Shown here one piece after another: positions 15,491 to 24,412 of a stretch of 58,582 nucleotides of DNA (position 1 is the stretch's first letter; each line of letters begins with the position of its first letter). The stretch is from Haematobacter massiliensis. GTDB lineage: Bacteria; Pseudomonadota; Alphaproteobacteria; Rhodobacterales; Rhodobacteraceae. The notes below the pieces were generated by a model. It was not told the origin of the DNA. It ran no database searches and was given only the letters and a program-made list of their open reading frames with translations. Made by a program: the position numbers and the translations under genes. The DNA lies in assembly GCF_000740795.1 (NCBI RefSeq), contig NZ_JGYG01000019.1:1-58582 (forward strand), written 5' to 3'.

Positions 15491-18400
15491 TTCCCTACGC
15501 CGAACTTTGCGTCACATCGAACTTCACCTTCCTGACCGGCGCCTCGCATCCCGAGGAACTGGTCACGCGGGCGGCAGAACTGGGGCTGAGTGCCATCGCC
15601 ATCACCGACCGCAATTCGGTGGCAGGCGTGGTGCGGGCCTTCTCCGCGCTGAAGGAACTGGCGCGTCTGCGCGACGAGGCGCGGACCGCGGCGGCAGAGG
15701 CGGGCCCAATCATCCGCTCGCAGCGCGTGACGGACCATTCCAGCCGCCAGACCGTGCCGCATTTCACCGGACAGACTGATGCCCCCGCCATGTCGGACGC
15801 CCCGCTGCCGAAACTGATCGCCGGGGCGCGTCTGGCGCTGACTGACTCCGCCGTGGAATGGCTGGCCCTGCCCACCGATCTTGCCGCCTGGTCGCGCCTG
15901 ACCCGGCTTCTGTCGATTGGCAAGCGGCGCGCGGCCAAGGGCGAATGTCACCTGCAACGCGCCGATCTGGTCGAATGGGGCAAGGGCATGGTGCTGATCG
16001 CCCTTTCGCCCGACCCGCTGGACGATCCCGGCCCGAAAAGCACCCGCGGCGATCTTCGCGCCATCGGTCGCGCCTTCCCTGGTCAGTGCTTCCTGGGGGC
16101 CGCCCCACACTATGACGGCCGGGATCAGATCCGTTTCGACCAGATCGGCATTCTGGCGCAGGAGGTGAGCCAGCCGATGGTCGCTGTGGGCGATGTGCTG
16201 ATGCACCGTTCCGCCCGTCGCCCCCTGGCCGATGTGCTGACCTGCATGCGCCTTGGCTGCACAATCGACGCCATCGGCGAACACCGGCTGGCAAATGGCG
16301 AGCGCCGCCTGAAATCCGGCGCCGAAATGGCGAAGATGTTTCACCGCCACCCCGCCGCGCTGCGCCGCACGCTGGAGATTGCAGACCGTTGCGCCTTTCG
16401 CCTCAGCGACCTGCGTTATCAATATCCCGATGAAGCCGAGAACGAGCCCGCGCAGGACCGGCTGGAACGGCTGGCGCGCGAAGGTCTTCACTGGCGCTAT
16501 CCCTCTGGTCCGCCGCCAAAGATCGTGCATCGCGTGGAAAAGGAACTGACCCTGATCCGCGAGGTGGATTACGCCCCCTATTTCTTGACCGTCCACGACA
16601 TCGTGCAGTTCGCCAGATCGAAGGGCATCCTGTGTCAGGGACGGGGTTCGGCCGCCAATTCGGTGGTCTGCTATCTTCTGGGCATTACCGAGGTACCGCC
16701 CGAGAGCATCACCCTGATCTTCGAGCGTTTCATCTCCAAGGAGCGGGGCGAACCGCCGGATATTGACGTCGATTTCGAACACGAACGCCGCGAGGAGGTG
16801 ATCCAGTGGATCTATGAGCGCTACGGCCGCGAGCGTGCCGGGCTGACGGCGACGGTGATCCATTTCCGTAGCCGCGCCGCCATCCGCGAGGTCGGCAAGG
16901 TGATGGGGCTGAGCCAGGACGTGATCGCCCGACTTTCCGGGCAAATCTGGGGCTGGTCTTCCGCCGCACCCGGCGAGGATCGCTTGCGCGACGCAGGTCT
17001 TTCCCTCGCGGACCGCCGCGTGCAACTGGCCGTGCAACTGATCGGCGAGATCGTCGGCTTTCCCCGCCACCTTTCGCAACACGTGGGCGGCTTCGTCATC
17101 ACCAAGGGCCGTCTGGATGAACTTTGCCCGATTGAAAATGCGGCGATGGACGACCGCACCATCATCGAATGGGACAAGGACGACATCGATGCGCTTGGTC
17201 TCCTGAAGGTCGACATCCTTGCGCTTGGCATGCTGACCTGCATCCGCAAGGCCTTTGCGCTTCTGGAGGAGCATCGCGGGCAGCAGCTGACGCTGGCCAA
17301 TGTGCCGCCCGAAGACCCGCCGATCTACGATATGCTCTGCCGCGCTGATGCCATCGGGGTGTTCCAGGTCGAAAGCCGGGCGCAATTGAACTTTCTGCCC
17401 CGGATGCGGCCGCGCAAATTCTATGACCTGGTCTGCGAGGTCGCCATCGTCCGCCCCGGCCCGATTCAGGGCGGCATGGTGCATCCCTTCATCAACCGCC
17501 GGATGGGGCGCGAAAAGGTCGAAGATCTCGGTCCCGCGATGATGGAAGTTCTGGGCCGTACATACGGCGTACCGCTGTTTCAGGAACAGGCGATGCAGAT
17601 CGCCGTCGTCGCCGCAGGCTTCACACCATCCGAGGCCGACCGTCTGCGCCGGTCACTTGCCACCTTCAAACGCATGGGCACCATCGGTTCGTTTCGCGAG
17701 CGATTTGTCAGCGGCATGCTGGCGCGCGGTTATGACGCCGATTTTGCGGCGCGCTGCTTTGCCCAGATCGAGGGCTTCGGCAGCTATGGCTTTCCCGAGA
17801 GCCACGCCGCCAGCTTTGCGCGGCTGGTCTATATTTCCGCCTGGCTGAAATGCCATCATCAAGCGGTATTCACCTGCGCGCTTCTGAATTCGCAGCCGAT
17901 GGGCTTCTATGCACCGGCGCAACTGGTTCGCGACGCCCGCGATCATGGGGTGGAGGTGCGGCCCATTTCGGTCAACCACTCGTTCTGGGACTGCACGTTG
18001 GAACCGCGCCCCGATGGGGCGCTGGCCCTGCGGCTCGGCTTCCGGCGGATCAAGGGGATGAGGGAAGAGGACGCCTCCTGGATCGCCGCCGCGCGTGGCA
18101 ATGGCTATCCCGATGTCGAAAGCCTCCGGCGCCGGGCTGGCCTGCACTCCGATGCGCTGGAACGGCTCGCCGAGGCCGATGCTTTCGCCGCCCTTGGCCT
18201 GACCCGCCGCGATGCGCTCTGGGCCGCCAAGGCACTGGAAGCCCCCGCTCCTCTGCCGCTGTTCGGGCCTGATGGTGAAGGTGGCAATGAGCCCACCGTC
18301 ACGCTGCCGCAGATGACCTTGGGCCAGGAGGTGATCGAGGATTACCTCTCGTTGCGCCTATCCTTGCGGGCGCATCCAATGGAACTGCTGCGCCCGCGCC

Positions 18401-18834
18401 TCCCTGAAAGCCTGCCGCATGACCGGCTGGCACAGGCCAAGGGGCGCATCACCGTCACCGGCCTTGTCATCACCCGACAGCGGCCCGGCACGGCTTCGGG
18501 CGTGATCTTCCTGACGCTGGAAGATGAGACCGGCACCGCGAATGTGGTCGTCTGGAAGAAGGTCTACGAGACCTTCCGCAAGGCGGTGATCGCCGGGCGG
18601 CTCGTGCGCGTGACCGGCCGGATCGAGCGCGACGGCCCGGTCACCCATCTGATCGCCGAGAGAGTCGAGGATGTTTCACCCCTGCTGGCCACTCTGGGCC
18701 GCCCTGTCCTGATCGACGCCAATGACGGTCGCGCCGATGACACCGATCGCACCGTCGGTGGCAGCGTCAGGTCCACCGCCCGCCATCCGCGCGAACAGGC
18801 GAAGAAACTGTTTCCCAGCCGGGATTTCCACTGA
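15487..18834 (+). CDS. dnaE2: DnaE2/ImuC error-prone DNA polymerase III alpha subunit
   Basis: At 1115 residues this is full length for DnaE2. An N-terminal PHP domain (YAELCVTSNFTFLTGASHP, ITDRNSVAG) is followed by the C-family polymerase core, with catalytic DIDVDF at 425-430 and RPGPIQGGMVHPFI further on. A helix-hairpin-helix region and a C-terminal OB fold (VTGLVITRQRPGTASG) complete it. DnaE2 performs damage-induced mutagenic bypass with ImuA and ImuB. The start ATG overlaps the imuB stop; the longer frame from 15268 lies within imuB. The operon follows the LexA box at 12739. Confidence 0.96.
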   Translation: MIPYAELCVTSNFTFLTGASHPEELVTRAAELGLSAIAITDRNSVAGVVRAFSALKELARLRDEARTAAAEAGPIIRSQRVTDHSSRQTVPHFTGQTDAPAMSDAPLPKLIAGARLALTDSAVEWLALPTDLAAWSRLTRLLSIGKRRAAKGECHLQRADLVEWGKGMVLIALSPDPLDDPGPKSTRGDLRAIGRAFPGQCFLGAAPHYDGRDQIRFDQIGILAQEVSQPMVAVGDVLMHRSARRPLADVLTCMRLGCTIDAIGEHRLANGERRLKSGAEMAKMFHRHPAALRRTLEIADRCAFRLSDLRYQYPDEAENEPAQDRLERLAREGLHWRYPSGPPPKIVHRVEKELTLIREVDYAPYFLTVHDIVQFARSKGILCQGRGSAANSVVCYLLGITEVPPESITLIFERFISKERGEPPDIDVDFEHERREEVIQWIYERYGRERAGLTATVIHFRSRAAIREVGKVMGLSQDVIARLSGQIWGWSSAAPGEDRLRDAGLSLADRRVQLAVQLIGEIVGFPRHLSQHVGGFVITKGRLDELCPIENAAMDDRTIIEWDKDDIDALGLLKVDILALGMLTCIRKAFALLEEHRGQQLTLANVPPEDPPIYDMLCRADAIGVFQVESRAQLNFLPRMRPRKFYDLVCEVAIVRPGPIQGGMVHPFINRRMGREKVEDLGPAMMEVLGRTYGVPLFQEQAMQIAVVAAGFTPSEADRLRRSLATFKRMGTIGSFRERFVSGMLARGYDADFAARCFAQIEGFGSYGFPESHAASFARLVYISAWLKCHHQAVFTCALLNSQPMGFYAPAQLVRDARDHGVEVRPISVNHSFWDCTLEPRPDGALALRLGFRRIKGMREEDASWIAAARGNGYPDVESLRRRAGLHSDALERLAEADAFAALGLTRRDALWAAKALEAPAPLPLFGPDGEGGNEPTVTLPQMTLGQEVIEDYLSLRLSLRAHPMELLRPRLPESLPHDRLAQAKGRITVTGLVITRQRPGTASGVIFLTLEDETGTANVVVWKKVYETFRKAVIAGRLVRVTGRIERDGPVTHLIAERVEDVSPLLATLGRPVLIDANDGRADDTDRTVGGSVRSTARHPREQAKKLFPSRDFH

Positions 18835-18882
18835 GCGTGACGCCCAAAGATTTACCGGCGGACGCAGCCCGAAGAGGTGAAT

Positions 18883-19269
18883 TCAGGTTGAGCTCAGGTC
18901 GCTTTGAAATTTGATTGAGCCCAGAAACTTCGCGTCCAACTCCGGATCATCCCATTTGCCAGCAACCGTCATCCAGCGATCAATGAGCGTCATGAATTCT
19001 GGATCATCGCAGTTCATGTGAAACGTGTAGAGCCGATTGACGATCTGGCGCATCAGGTCCCGCATCTCATCGTCGTCGATATGTGATACATCCGCCCAAG
19101 GGATTTTGCGGCCATCGGCGTCAACCACGAACACATCCGAATAGTCACCTGCAAGCGTGACCGGAACGACACCTGCATGGACGATCTCGAGCCTGGTATT
19201 GCGCACGCACATCATGGCCATGATCTTGGCCAAGCTCGCTGCAATCCGGTCTTTGTCTTCTGGTTTCAT
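18883..19269 (-). CDS. Small acidic protein of unknown function
   Basis: The 128-residue protein begins MKPEDKDRIAASLAKIMAMM. It has two Cys in total, an acidic SHIDDDEMRDLM segment (about 65-76) and a helical end. No known domain is apparent. The start at 19269 avoids a Cys/Phe-rich N-terminal extension that does not look coded. It converges with dnaE2, 48 nt away, and its base use seems slightly less GC-rich than that of its neighbours. Confidence 0.65.
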   Translation of the reverse strand: MKPEDKDRIAASLAKIMAMMCVRNTRLEIVHAGVVPVTLAGDYSDVFVVDADGRKIPWADVSHIDDDEMRDLMRQIVNRLYTFHMNCDDPEFMTLIDRWMTVAGKWDDPELDAKFLGSIKFQSDLSST

Positions 19270-19412
19270 ATGCAAAACGTAGCGGAGCAAAGACGATGCG
19301 ACCAGATGTTTGAAAGGACTGCAGCAGCGAAAGCTGAGATGCCGCATCTAAGTCACCGCTCTTGGAAACGCGCTTCATCGGCTTTCCGATGTTAAGCGCC
19401 GCAAAGCCGAAA

Positions 19413-19434
19413 CCCGACGGGTCTCCCCGCCGGG
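19413..19434 (-). terminator. Terminator after ssb
   Basis: A 9-bp stem CCCGGCGGG/CCCGTCGGG (one G-T pair) with a GAGA tetraloop follows the ssb stop codon by 20 nt. The next bases on the minus strand are TTTCGGCTTT, a weak T tract. Confidence 0.55.
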
Positions 19435-19454
19435 CCCGAGGGTAGACCCCGTTC

Positions 19455-19859
19455 TCAGAACGGGATCTCTTCGTCGCGGTCAACCAGCTCGGGATTTTCG
19501 TTCTCGGCCGACTTCGGGCGGCTCAGGAAGTCGACCTTCTCGGCGATGATCTCGCAGCCGTAGCGGTCGTTCCCCATGCTGTCGATCCACTTGGTATAGT
19601 GGATGCGGCCGTGGACGAGGACCTTCATGCCCTTTTCGCAATGCTCCGCGACCGTCTTGCCGAGACCGTTGAAGCAGGTGATGCGGTGCCATTCGGTGTC
19701 CATGACCCGGTAGCCATTTTCGTCGCGCAGGACGCGACCTTCCGAGAGGCGGGGGCGGGAGGTGGCGAGGCTGAAGTTGGTGATCTTGGTGCCGCCCTGG
19801 GTGGTGCGGGCTTCGGGGGTCTGACCGATGTTGCCGGCGAGGATGACGATGTTCTGCAT
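19455..19859 (-). CDS. ssb: Single-stranded DNA-binding protein
   Basis: The 134-residue protein is a compact plasmid SSB. It has the OB fold starting MQNIVILAGNIGQTPE, the DTEWHRITCFNGLG and KGMKVLVHGRIHY strands, and a C-terminal DRDEEIPF tail that recruits SSB partners. The usual long Gly/Gln linker is nearly absent, making it shorter than chromosomal SSB. The start is clear from the AGGAGC site. A hairpin leader of about the same shape as that before the 54-residue gene at 43208 lies immediately upstream. Confidence 0.95.
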   Translation of the reverse strand: MQNIVILAGNIGQTPEARTTQGGTKITNFSLATSRPRLSEGRVLRDENGYRVMDTEWHRITCFNGLGKTVAEHCEKGMKVLVHGRIHYTKWIDSMGNDRYGCEIIAEKVDFLSRPKSAENENPELVDRDEEIPF

Positions 19860-19876
19860 GGTAAGCTCCTGTGTGT

Positions 19877-19905
19877 CCTGTCTTCGGGACCGTCCCTTCG
19901 ACAAG
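19877..19905 (-). promoter_or_regulatory. Hairpin leader directly upstream of the ssb ribosome binding site
   Basis: On the minus strand CTTGTC pairs with GACAGG around an inner GGGAC/GTCCC stem. The AGGAGC ribosome site follows within 6 nt. The same plan (outer CCTGTC/GACAGG, inner GC stem) occurs before the 54-residue gene. Confidence 0.45.
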
Positions 19906-20284
19906 ACCCGGAAAAAGCCCGTCGGGTGACGCGTGCACGGTGGACGGAACGGACACAGGAAACCCCCAGAGGACCGGGGTGGAGCGGGCAGCCCCAAAGG
20001 GGCAACACGGCCCGGACTGACGCGGGGTTGCGCGCAGGAGCCCGAACGGGATTAGGGGATTGTCAGTCGAAGGGATGGCCCAGAAGACAGAGATGCGCGG
20101 GGAGCCCATGCCAGACCCTGTCACCTCGCCCATCGGGACAGCCTGACCCCCAGTTCAACACCTCCCTGGCAGCGGAAACGGCGATCACCAGCCTTTGCCA
20201 CCCCTGCCCTTGCCTTCCGGCAGTTGCGGCAGCCTGCCGCGACGGGCTATCGATGCCGGGACATTTAGGACACGGACCGCATCA
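19906..20284. other. Intergenic region between ssb and the H-NS-like gene
   Basis: This divergent region of about 380 bp carries the distal part of the ssb leader and the promoter region of the H-NS-like gene. I see several short GC inverted repeats (for example GGGGCTG near 19992) but no coding region, and no promoter good enough to name. Confidence 0.4.
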
Positions 20285-20605
20285 ATGGCTGATTATGATC
20301 TCGAGGCACTGTCGCTCAACGAGCTGAAGAAAATGCAGAAGGACGTCGCCAAGGCGATTTCCACATTCGAGGATCGGCAGAAGGCGGAAGCCCGCGCCAA
20401 GGTGGAAGCCCTTGCCCGGGAGATGGGCTACTCCCTGGCCGAGCTTGTCGGCACCGAGACGAAGTCCGCGCGTGCGCCAGCCGCGGCGAAATACCGGCAT
20501 CCTGAGAATCCGGCGCTCACTTGGTCTGGCCGCGGGCGTAAGCCGCAGTGGTTCGTTGAGGCACTGTCTGCCGGGAAAACGGCAACCGATTTGGCAATGA
20601 ATTGA
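20285..20605 (+). CDS. H-NS/HvrA-family histone-like protein
   Basis: The 106-residue protein has an N-terminal coiled-coil oligomerisation segment (about 5-55, LSLNELKKMQKDVAKAISTF) and a C-terminal DNA-binding domain with YRHPENPALTWSGRGRKPQW. The GRGRKP core is the family's minor-groove binding loop. HvrA-type proteins of Rhodobacteraceae bind AT-rich or curved DNA and silence foreign genes. A plasmid copy may limit the fitness cost of the plasmid. The start at 20285 gives the normal family length. Confidence 0.92.
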   Translation: MADYDLEALSLNELKKMQKDVAKAISTFEDRQKAEARAKVEALAREMGYSLAELVGTETKSARAPAAAKYRHPENPALTWSGRGRKPQWFVEALSAGKTATDLAMN

Positions 20606-20607
20606 CC

Positions 20608-20629
20608 TAGCCCAGTTGCGTCGGGCTAC
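20608..20629 (+). terminator. Weak hairpin after the H-NS-like gene
   Basis: TAGCCC and GGGCTA form a perfect 6-bp stem just past the stop codon. The following sequence CTTGGTC lacks a T tract, so this is a possible rather than a firm terminator. Confidence 0.3.
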
Positions 20630-20707
20630 TTGGTCAATACACCATCAATCGAGTGATGTGCGTAAAGCAGGCTTTCAGCTCACCGCATGACGCCTGAATG
20701 ACTCTGA

Positions 20708-22051
20708 CTAAGGATTCAAAACGCCTGTTCCGGTCGGTGACAGTCGTGCCTCGAACCCCGAAGCCCGGCCTTCGCGAGGCGACCTGAGTTCGAGTGGACT
20801 TCCAGACCTTTCGGCAATCGTTGCGACAATGGCCAGCCCAAGACCGCTGCCCTCGCTATCGGACCGGGCGCGCTCGAACCGGTGCGTCAGGCGAGCGAGG
20901 TCCTCAGCGGGCACGACCGGGCCGTCGTTGGCGACGATCAGCGTTCCGTCATTTGCAAGCGAGACCTCCACAGGAGCTTCGGCTTGTCCATGGCGCAAGG
21001 CATTCTCGATCAGATTGCGCAAGACGATCGCGAAGGCGTCGGGGTCCAGATCCGACATGACGGCGCTTGCCGGAAGCGTGAGGAGGATGCGCCCAGGCTC
21101 GACCCCTCGCGCGAGATCGTCGACGATCAGCCGGGCCACGGGGCGCAGATCGGCCGCGATGTCGCGGCGCAGGCGGCCGCCCTCGGCGCGGGCCAGTTGC
21201 AGCAGGCGTTCGGAGAGGCGGGTCAGGCGTTTGAGCGTGGCCTCGATCTCGCCCGCACGGGCCTTGGCATCGGCGTCGCGCGTTTCGGCCTGCAGCCTTT
21301 GCGCCTGTGCGATGGCACCGGCCAAAGGCGTGCGAAGTTCATGCGCGGCATTGGCCGCAAAGCTGCGTTCCGCTGCGAAGGCCGCGTCCAGCCGCCCCAG
21401 AAGGCCGTTCATCGTATCGGCGAGGGGTGCGATTTCGGTAGGCAGATCCTCGCCGGCAACGGGGCTCAGGTCGCGCGCGCCTCGCGCCGACAGGCGGTCG
21501 CGGAACTGGCGCAGAGGCGTAAGGCTGGCGCGGACGGCCAGCACGATGGCCAGAAGCGCCACCGGCAGCACGATCAGCAGCGGCAGGCCAAGACCCATCT
21601 GTATCTCGCGCGCTACGCTGGCGCGGTGGGCCAGCGGTTCGGCGACGGTGATGCGGATCGTGCCCTGCACGGCCTCGTCGCTGTAGAGCCGATGCGTCGC
21701 CGTCTGGTGGAAGCCGATCCCGTCCCAAGCCGGAAATACGCCCGGGTCGGCGGCATGGGATTGCAGCAGGATGCGCCCTTGGTCATCCCGCACGATGTAA
21801 GTGAAGAACTCGTCATGCTCGCGAATGGCAGCAAGGCGCTGGCTGATGCCCGCCTCCTCGCGGTTCAGGATATCAACGACAGCGAGTGGCAGGATGCGCT
21901 GTGCGGTTTCCTGCAGGGCGGAATCGAACACCTCTTCGATCTCGCTCCGCGCGATCAGCGCCGTCACACTGGCCGCGAGCACCCAAAGCACCGTCAGAGC
22001 AACGCCCAGCCAGAGCCCCAGGCGACCCTGAAGGCTGCGCGGCGCCCTCAT
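20708..22051 (-). CDS. Sensor histidine kinase (QseC/TctE-like)
   Basis: The 447-residue protein has a first membrane segment (about 14-34, [20 protein letters not shown]), a periplasmic sensor region, and a second segment (about 165-190). Then come a HAMP region, a HisKA H-box [11 protein letters not shown], an N-box [10 protein letters not shown] and a G-box GSGLGLAIV. It is an intact kinase for the OmpR-type regulator directly upstream, whose stop overlaps this start (ATGA). That regulator gene is broken by an IS element, so the kinase may be poorly expressed or lack its partner. The divergent PepSY/cytochrome b561 cluster is the likely target. Confidence 0.9.
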   Translation of the reverse strand: MRAPRSLQGRLGLWLGVALTVLWVLAASVTALIARSEIEEVFDSALQETAQRILPLAVVDILNREEAGISQRLAAIREHDEFFTYIVRDDQGRILLQSHAADPGVFPAWDGIGFHQTATHRLYSDEAVQGTIRITVAEPLAHRASVAREIQMGLGLPLLIVLPVALLAIVLAVRASLTPLRQFRDRLSARGARDLSPVAGEDLPTEIAPLADTMNGLLGRLDAAFAAERSFAANAAHELRTPLAGAIAQAQRLQAETRDADAKARAGEIEATLKRLTRLSERLLQLARAEGGRLRRDIAADLRPVARLIVDDLARGVEPGRILLTLPASAVMSDLDPDAFAIVLRNLIENALRHGQAEAPVEVSLANDGTLIVANDGPVVPAEDLARLTHRFERARSDSEGSGLGLAIVATIAERSGSPLELRSPREGRASGFEARLSPTGTGVLNP

Positions 22052-22602
22052 GCGCGGCCCAGACGGTAGCCGAGGCCGCGTTCCGTCTCGATCACCTCCG
22101 CCCCCAGCTTCTTGCGCAGGCGGCTGACATGGACCTCGATCGTGTTGCTCTCGATCTCGGCGCCGAAGGCATAGAGCTTGTCCTCGAGCTGGGCCTTGGA
22201 CAGAAGCTGGCCGGGACGGGACAGGAACGCCTCGAAAAGCGCCCATTCGCGGGCGGTCAGGGTAACCGGGCGGCCGTCGCGATGGATGCTGCGAGCGGCC
22301 AGGTCAATCTCCAGCGGCCCGTGGGTGACGATGGGGTTGGGGTTGCCGGCATAGCGGCGCGCGACCGACCCGATGCGGGCGGAGAGTTCCGCAAGGTCGA
22401 AGGGTTTCACAAGATAGTCGTCGGCCCCTGCGTTCAGCCCTTCGATCCGGTCGCTGATCTGGTCGAGCGCGGTCAGGATGATGACGGGCGTCACATCTCC
22501 CTTGGCCCGCAGGCGGCGCAGGAACGGGATGCCGCGGCCTGAGCTGCTGCCGGTTTCGTGGACACGAAGATAAGATCGTGACCAAGGAACCGGAGAGTGG
22601 AT

Positions 22603-22893
22603 ATGACGAGACGGAAGTTCAGCCGTGAGTTCAAGATCGAGGCCGTAAGGCTGGTGACGGACCGGGGCGTTGCGGTGGCGCAGGCCGCCCGTGACCTGGA
22701 TGTGGCCGAGAGCGTTCTGCGGCGGTGGATGCGGGAACTGACCGCGACACCGGCGACGGCGTTTCCCGGGAACGGGCAGATGCGGGCCGATCTGGCCGAG
22801 ATTGCAGCCCTGAAAAAAGAGGTCGCCCGGCTCCGTGCGGAGCGTGACATCCTCAAGAAAGCGGCCGCTTTTTTCGCGCGGGAGGCGACATGA
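22603..22893 (+). CDS. IS3-family OrfA
   Basis: The 96-residue protein is the usual IS3 OrfA: an N-terminal helix-turn-helix ([38 protein letters not shown]) and a C-terminal leucine zipper ([20 protein letters not shown]). It binds the terminal repeats. A T-TTT-TTC heptamer at 22869-22875 is in the right phase for -1 frameshifting into orfB, which would yield the OrfAB transposase. The ATG at 22603 sits 6 nt after a GGAGAG site; a GTG at 22597 is the alternative. Confidence 0.9.
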   Translation: MTRRKFSREFKIEAVRLVTDRGVAVAQAARDLDVAESVLRRWMRELTATPATAFPGNGQMRADLAEIAALKKEVARLRAERDILKKAAAFFAREAT

Positions 22894-23750
22894 GGTTCGC
22901 CTTCGTCGCCAAACACCGCCACATCTGGCCCGTCAGCTGGCTGTGCGAAGTGCTGGATGTGTCGCGATCCGGCTTCCATGCTTGGCTCAATCGCCCGTCC
23001 AGCGCCCGCGAGATCCAAGATGCCAAGCTCGTCACGGCAATCGAGACGAGCTTCAAGGCTAGTGACCGGACCTATGGCGCCCGCCGCGTCTGGCGCGATG
23101 TTCTGGAGGAAGGCCTGGCCTGCGGCCTTCACCGGATCGAACGGCTGATGCGGAGCAATGCCTTGCGGGCGAGGCCCAAACGCCGTGGCAAGCCGAAGGA
23201 TGACGGCGAGCGGTCGGTCATAGCCGACAACATTCTCAACCGCGACTTCCAGGCTGAACGACCGAACCAGAAATGGCTGGCCGACTTCACCTACATCTGG
23301 ACCGCAGAAGGCTGGCTCTACGTCGCGGCCGTCCTTGATCTGTATTCACGGCGTGTCGTCGGTTGGTCCATGAAGGCCGACCGGGATGCCTCACTGGTCA
23401 TGGACGCGCTGATGATGGCCGTCTGGCGACGTGGAAAGGCCGACGCGCTGCTTCATCATTCGGACCAGGGCTCTCAATACACAAGCGAGCAGTTTCAACG
23501 GCTTCTGGCGGATAACGGCATCACCTGTTCGATGAGCCGGGCCGGAAACGTCTGGGACAATTCCGCGATGGAGAGCTTCTTCTCGTCGTTGAAGACCGAA
23601 CGCACAGCCCGCAAAGTCTACCGCACCCGCGACGAAGCCCGTGCCGACGTGTTCGACTACATCGAGCGCTTCTACAATCCGCGCAGACGACATTCGAAAC
23701 TCGGCTACCTCAGCCCCATGGAATTCGAGGCCCGCGCTATGCTAGCTTAA
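22890..23750 (+). CDS. IS3-family OrfB transposase (DDE)
   Basis: The 286-residue protein has the HTH_21 region ([17 protein letters not shown]) and an rve integrase core. The catalytic triad appears as D in WLADFTYI, D in [11 protein letters not shown], and E in [14 protein letters not shown]. The start overlaps the orfA stop as ATGA. Nothing is broken, so the element should be able to transpose. Confidence 0.95.
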   Translation: MRFAFVAKHRHIWPVSWLCEVLDVSRSGFHAWLNRPSSAREIQDAKLVTAIETSFKASDRTYGARRVWRDVLEEGLACGLHRIERLMRSNALRARPKRRGKPKDDGERSVIADNILNRDFQAERPNQKWLADFTYIWTAEGWLYVAAVLDLYSRRVVGWSMKADRDASLVMDALMMAVWRRGKADALLHHSDQGSQYTSEQFQRLLADNGITCSMSRAGNVWDNSAMESFFSSLKTERTARKVYRTRDEARADVFDYIERFYNPRRRHSKLGYLSPMEFEARAMLA

Positions 23751-24103
23751 CCTGCTGTCCACGAAACCGGCAGCAGCTCAGCCATCGGGCAGCATCAGGT
23801 CCAAGAGCACCAGATCGAAGCTCGCCCCGGCCAAGGCGTCGGTGGCGGCGTCCAGCCGCTGGACCCAGTCGACCGAATGGCCATCAGCGGCGATCTGGTC
23901 GCGTACGGCGGCGCCCAGAACCATGTCATCTTCGATCAGCACTATGCGCATGGTCTTATGCCGTCCCATTTGCCCCGGGTTGGTTTGCTTCTGACCCTCT
24001 CTCCTGACAGCAGACTGAAGCCCAGGCTCAGCCGTCTTCAGGCTGCCGTCAGCTTCGGCGCGCATCACATCATCCAGATTGGCCGTAACCCGGAGTGTGG
24101 CCC

Positions 24104-24412
24104 ATGCGAAAGACGCTGACAATTCTTGCTTTTCTGACGGTCCTGCCGGCCGGTGCCGCACTGGCTGACGATGATTGCTTCGTGCCGATGGCCGATTGGC
24201 AACCGCGCGAGGCGGTGGCCGAGTTCGCCCTCGCGCAAGGCTGGGAGGTGCGCCGCATCAAGATCGACGACGGCTGCTACGAGATCGACGGTCGCGACGC
24301 GACGGGCCGCGCCATCGAGGTCAAGCTCCATCCCGGCACGCTTCAGATCGTCGAATTCGAGTTCGAGGATGACAGTGACGATGATGAACGCGAGGGGCAG
24401 GAAAATGACTGA
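24104..24412 (+). CDS. PepSY-domain periplasmic protein
   Basis: The 102-residue protein starts MRKTLTILAFLTVLPAGAAL, a signal peptide probably cleaved after ALA. A PepSY domain follows (ADWQPREAVAEFALAQGWEV...KIDDGCYEIDG). It ends in an acidic tail (FEFEDDSDDDEREG). PepSY domains bind peptides or metals and act beside redox membrane proteins. I chose 24104 over the upstream GTG because of the GGAG spacing. It overlaps the cytochrome gene by 8 nt and diverges from the two-component genes. Confidence 0.88.
   Translation: MRKTLTILAFLTVLPAGAALADDDCFVPMADWQPREAVAEFALAQGWEVRRIKIDDGCYEIDGRDATGRAIEVKLHPGTLQIVEFEFEDDSDDDEREGQEND

Larger units (their letters stand above)
22540..23780 (+). mobile_element. 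IS3-family insertion sequence, complete
   Basis: The element is 1241 bp. It is bounded by perfect 25-bp inverted repeats starting TGAGCTGCTGCCGG (22540-22564 and 23756-23780) and flanked by a 3-bp target duplication GCC (22537-22539 and 23781-23783). It has TG...CA ends and two overlapping frames with a DDE transposase. Intact ends, frames and duplication point to a recent insertion. Confidence 0.95.
22048..23951 (-). pseudogene. OmpR-family response regulator gene split by an IS3-family element
   Basis: The 5' part (23781-23951, 57 residues) holds the receiver start MRIVLIEDDM and the phosphoacceptor in LLDLMLPDG. The 3' part (22048-22536) resumes at [20 protein letters not shown] and contains the winged-helix DNA-binding domain. 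Joined without the insert and one copy of the 3-bp target duplication, they give an intact protein of about 219 residues, so decay has not gone beyond the insertion. The 3' frame could still be read from an internal ATG at 22494, but it would lack half of the receiver. Confidence 0.9.

Noticed and set aside
15415-17484. 689-codon minus-strand frame opposite dnaE2
   Set aside because: Shadow of a clear DnaE2 coding region; no family resemblance.
20882-22069. 395-codon plus-strand frame opposite the histidine kinase
   Set aside because: The kinase motifs are on the minus strand; the plus frame is compositional.
22813-22819. A-run in orfA as the frameshift site
   Set aside because: The reading phase is AAA-AAA-GAG, not X-XXY-YYZ; the T-TTT-TTC site later fits.
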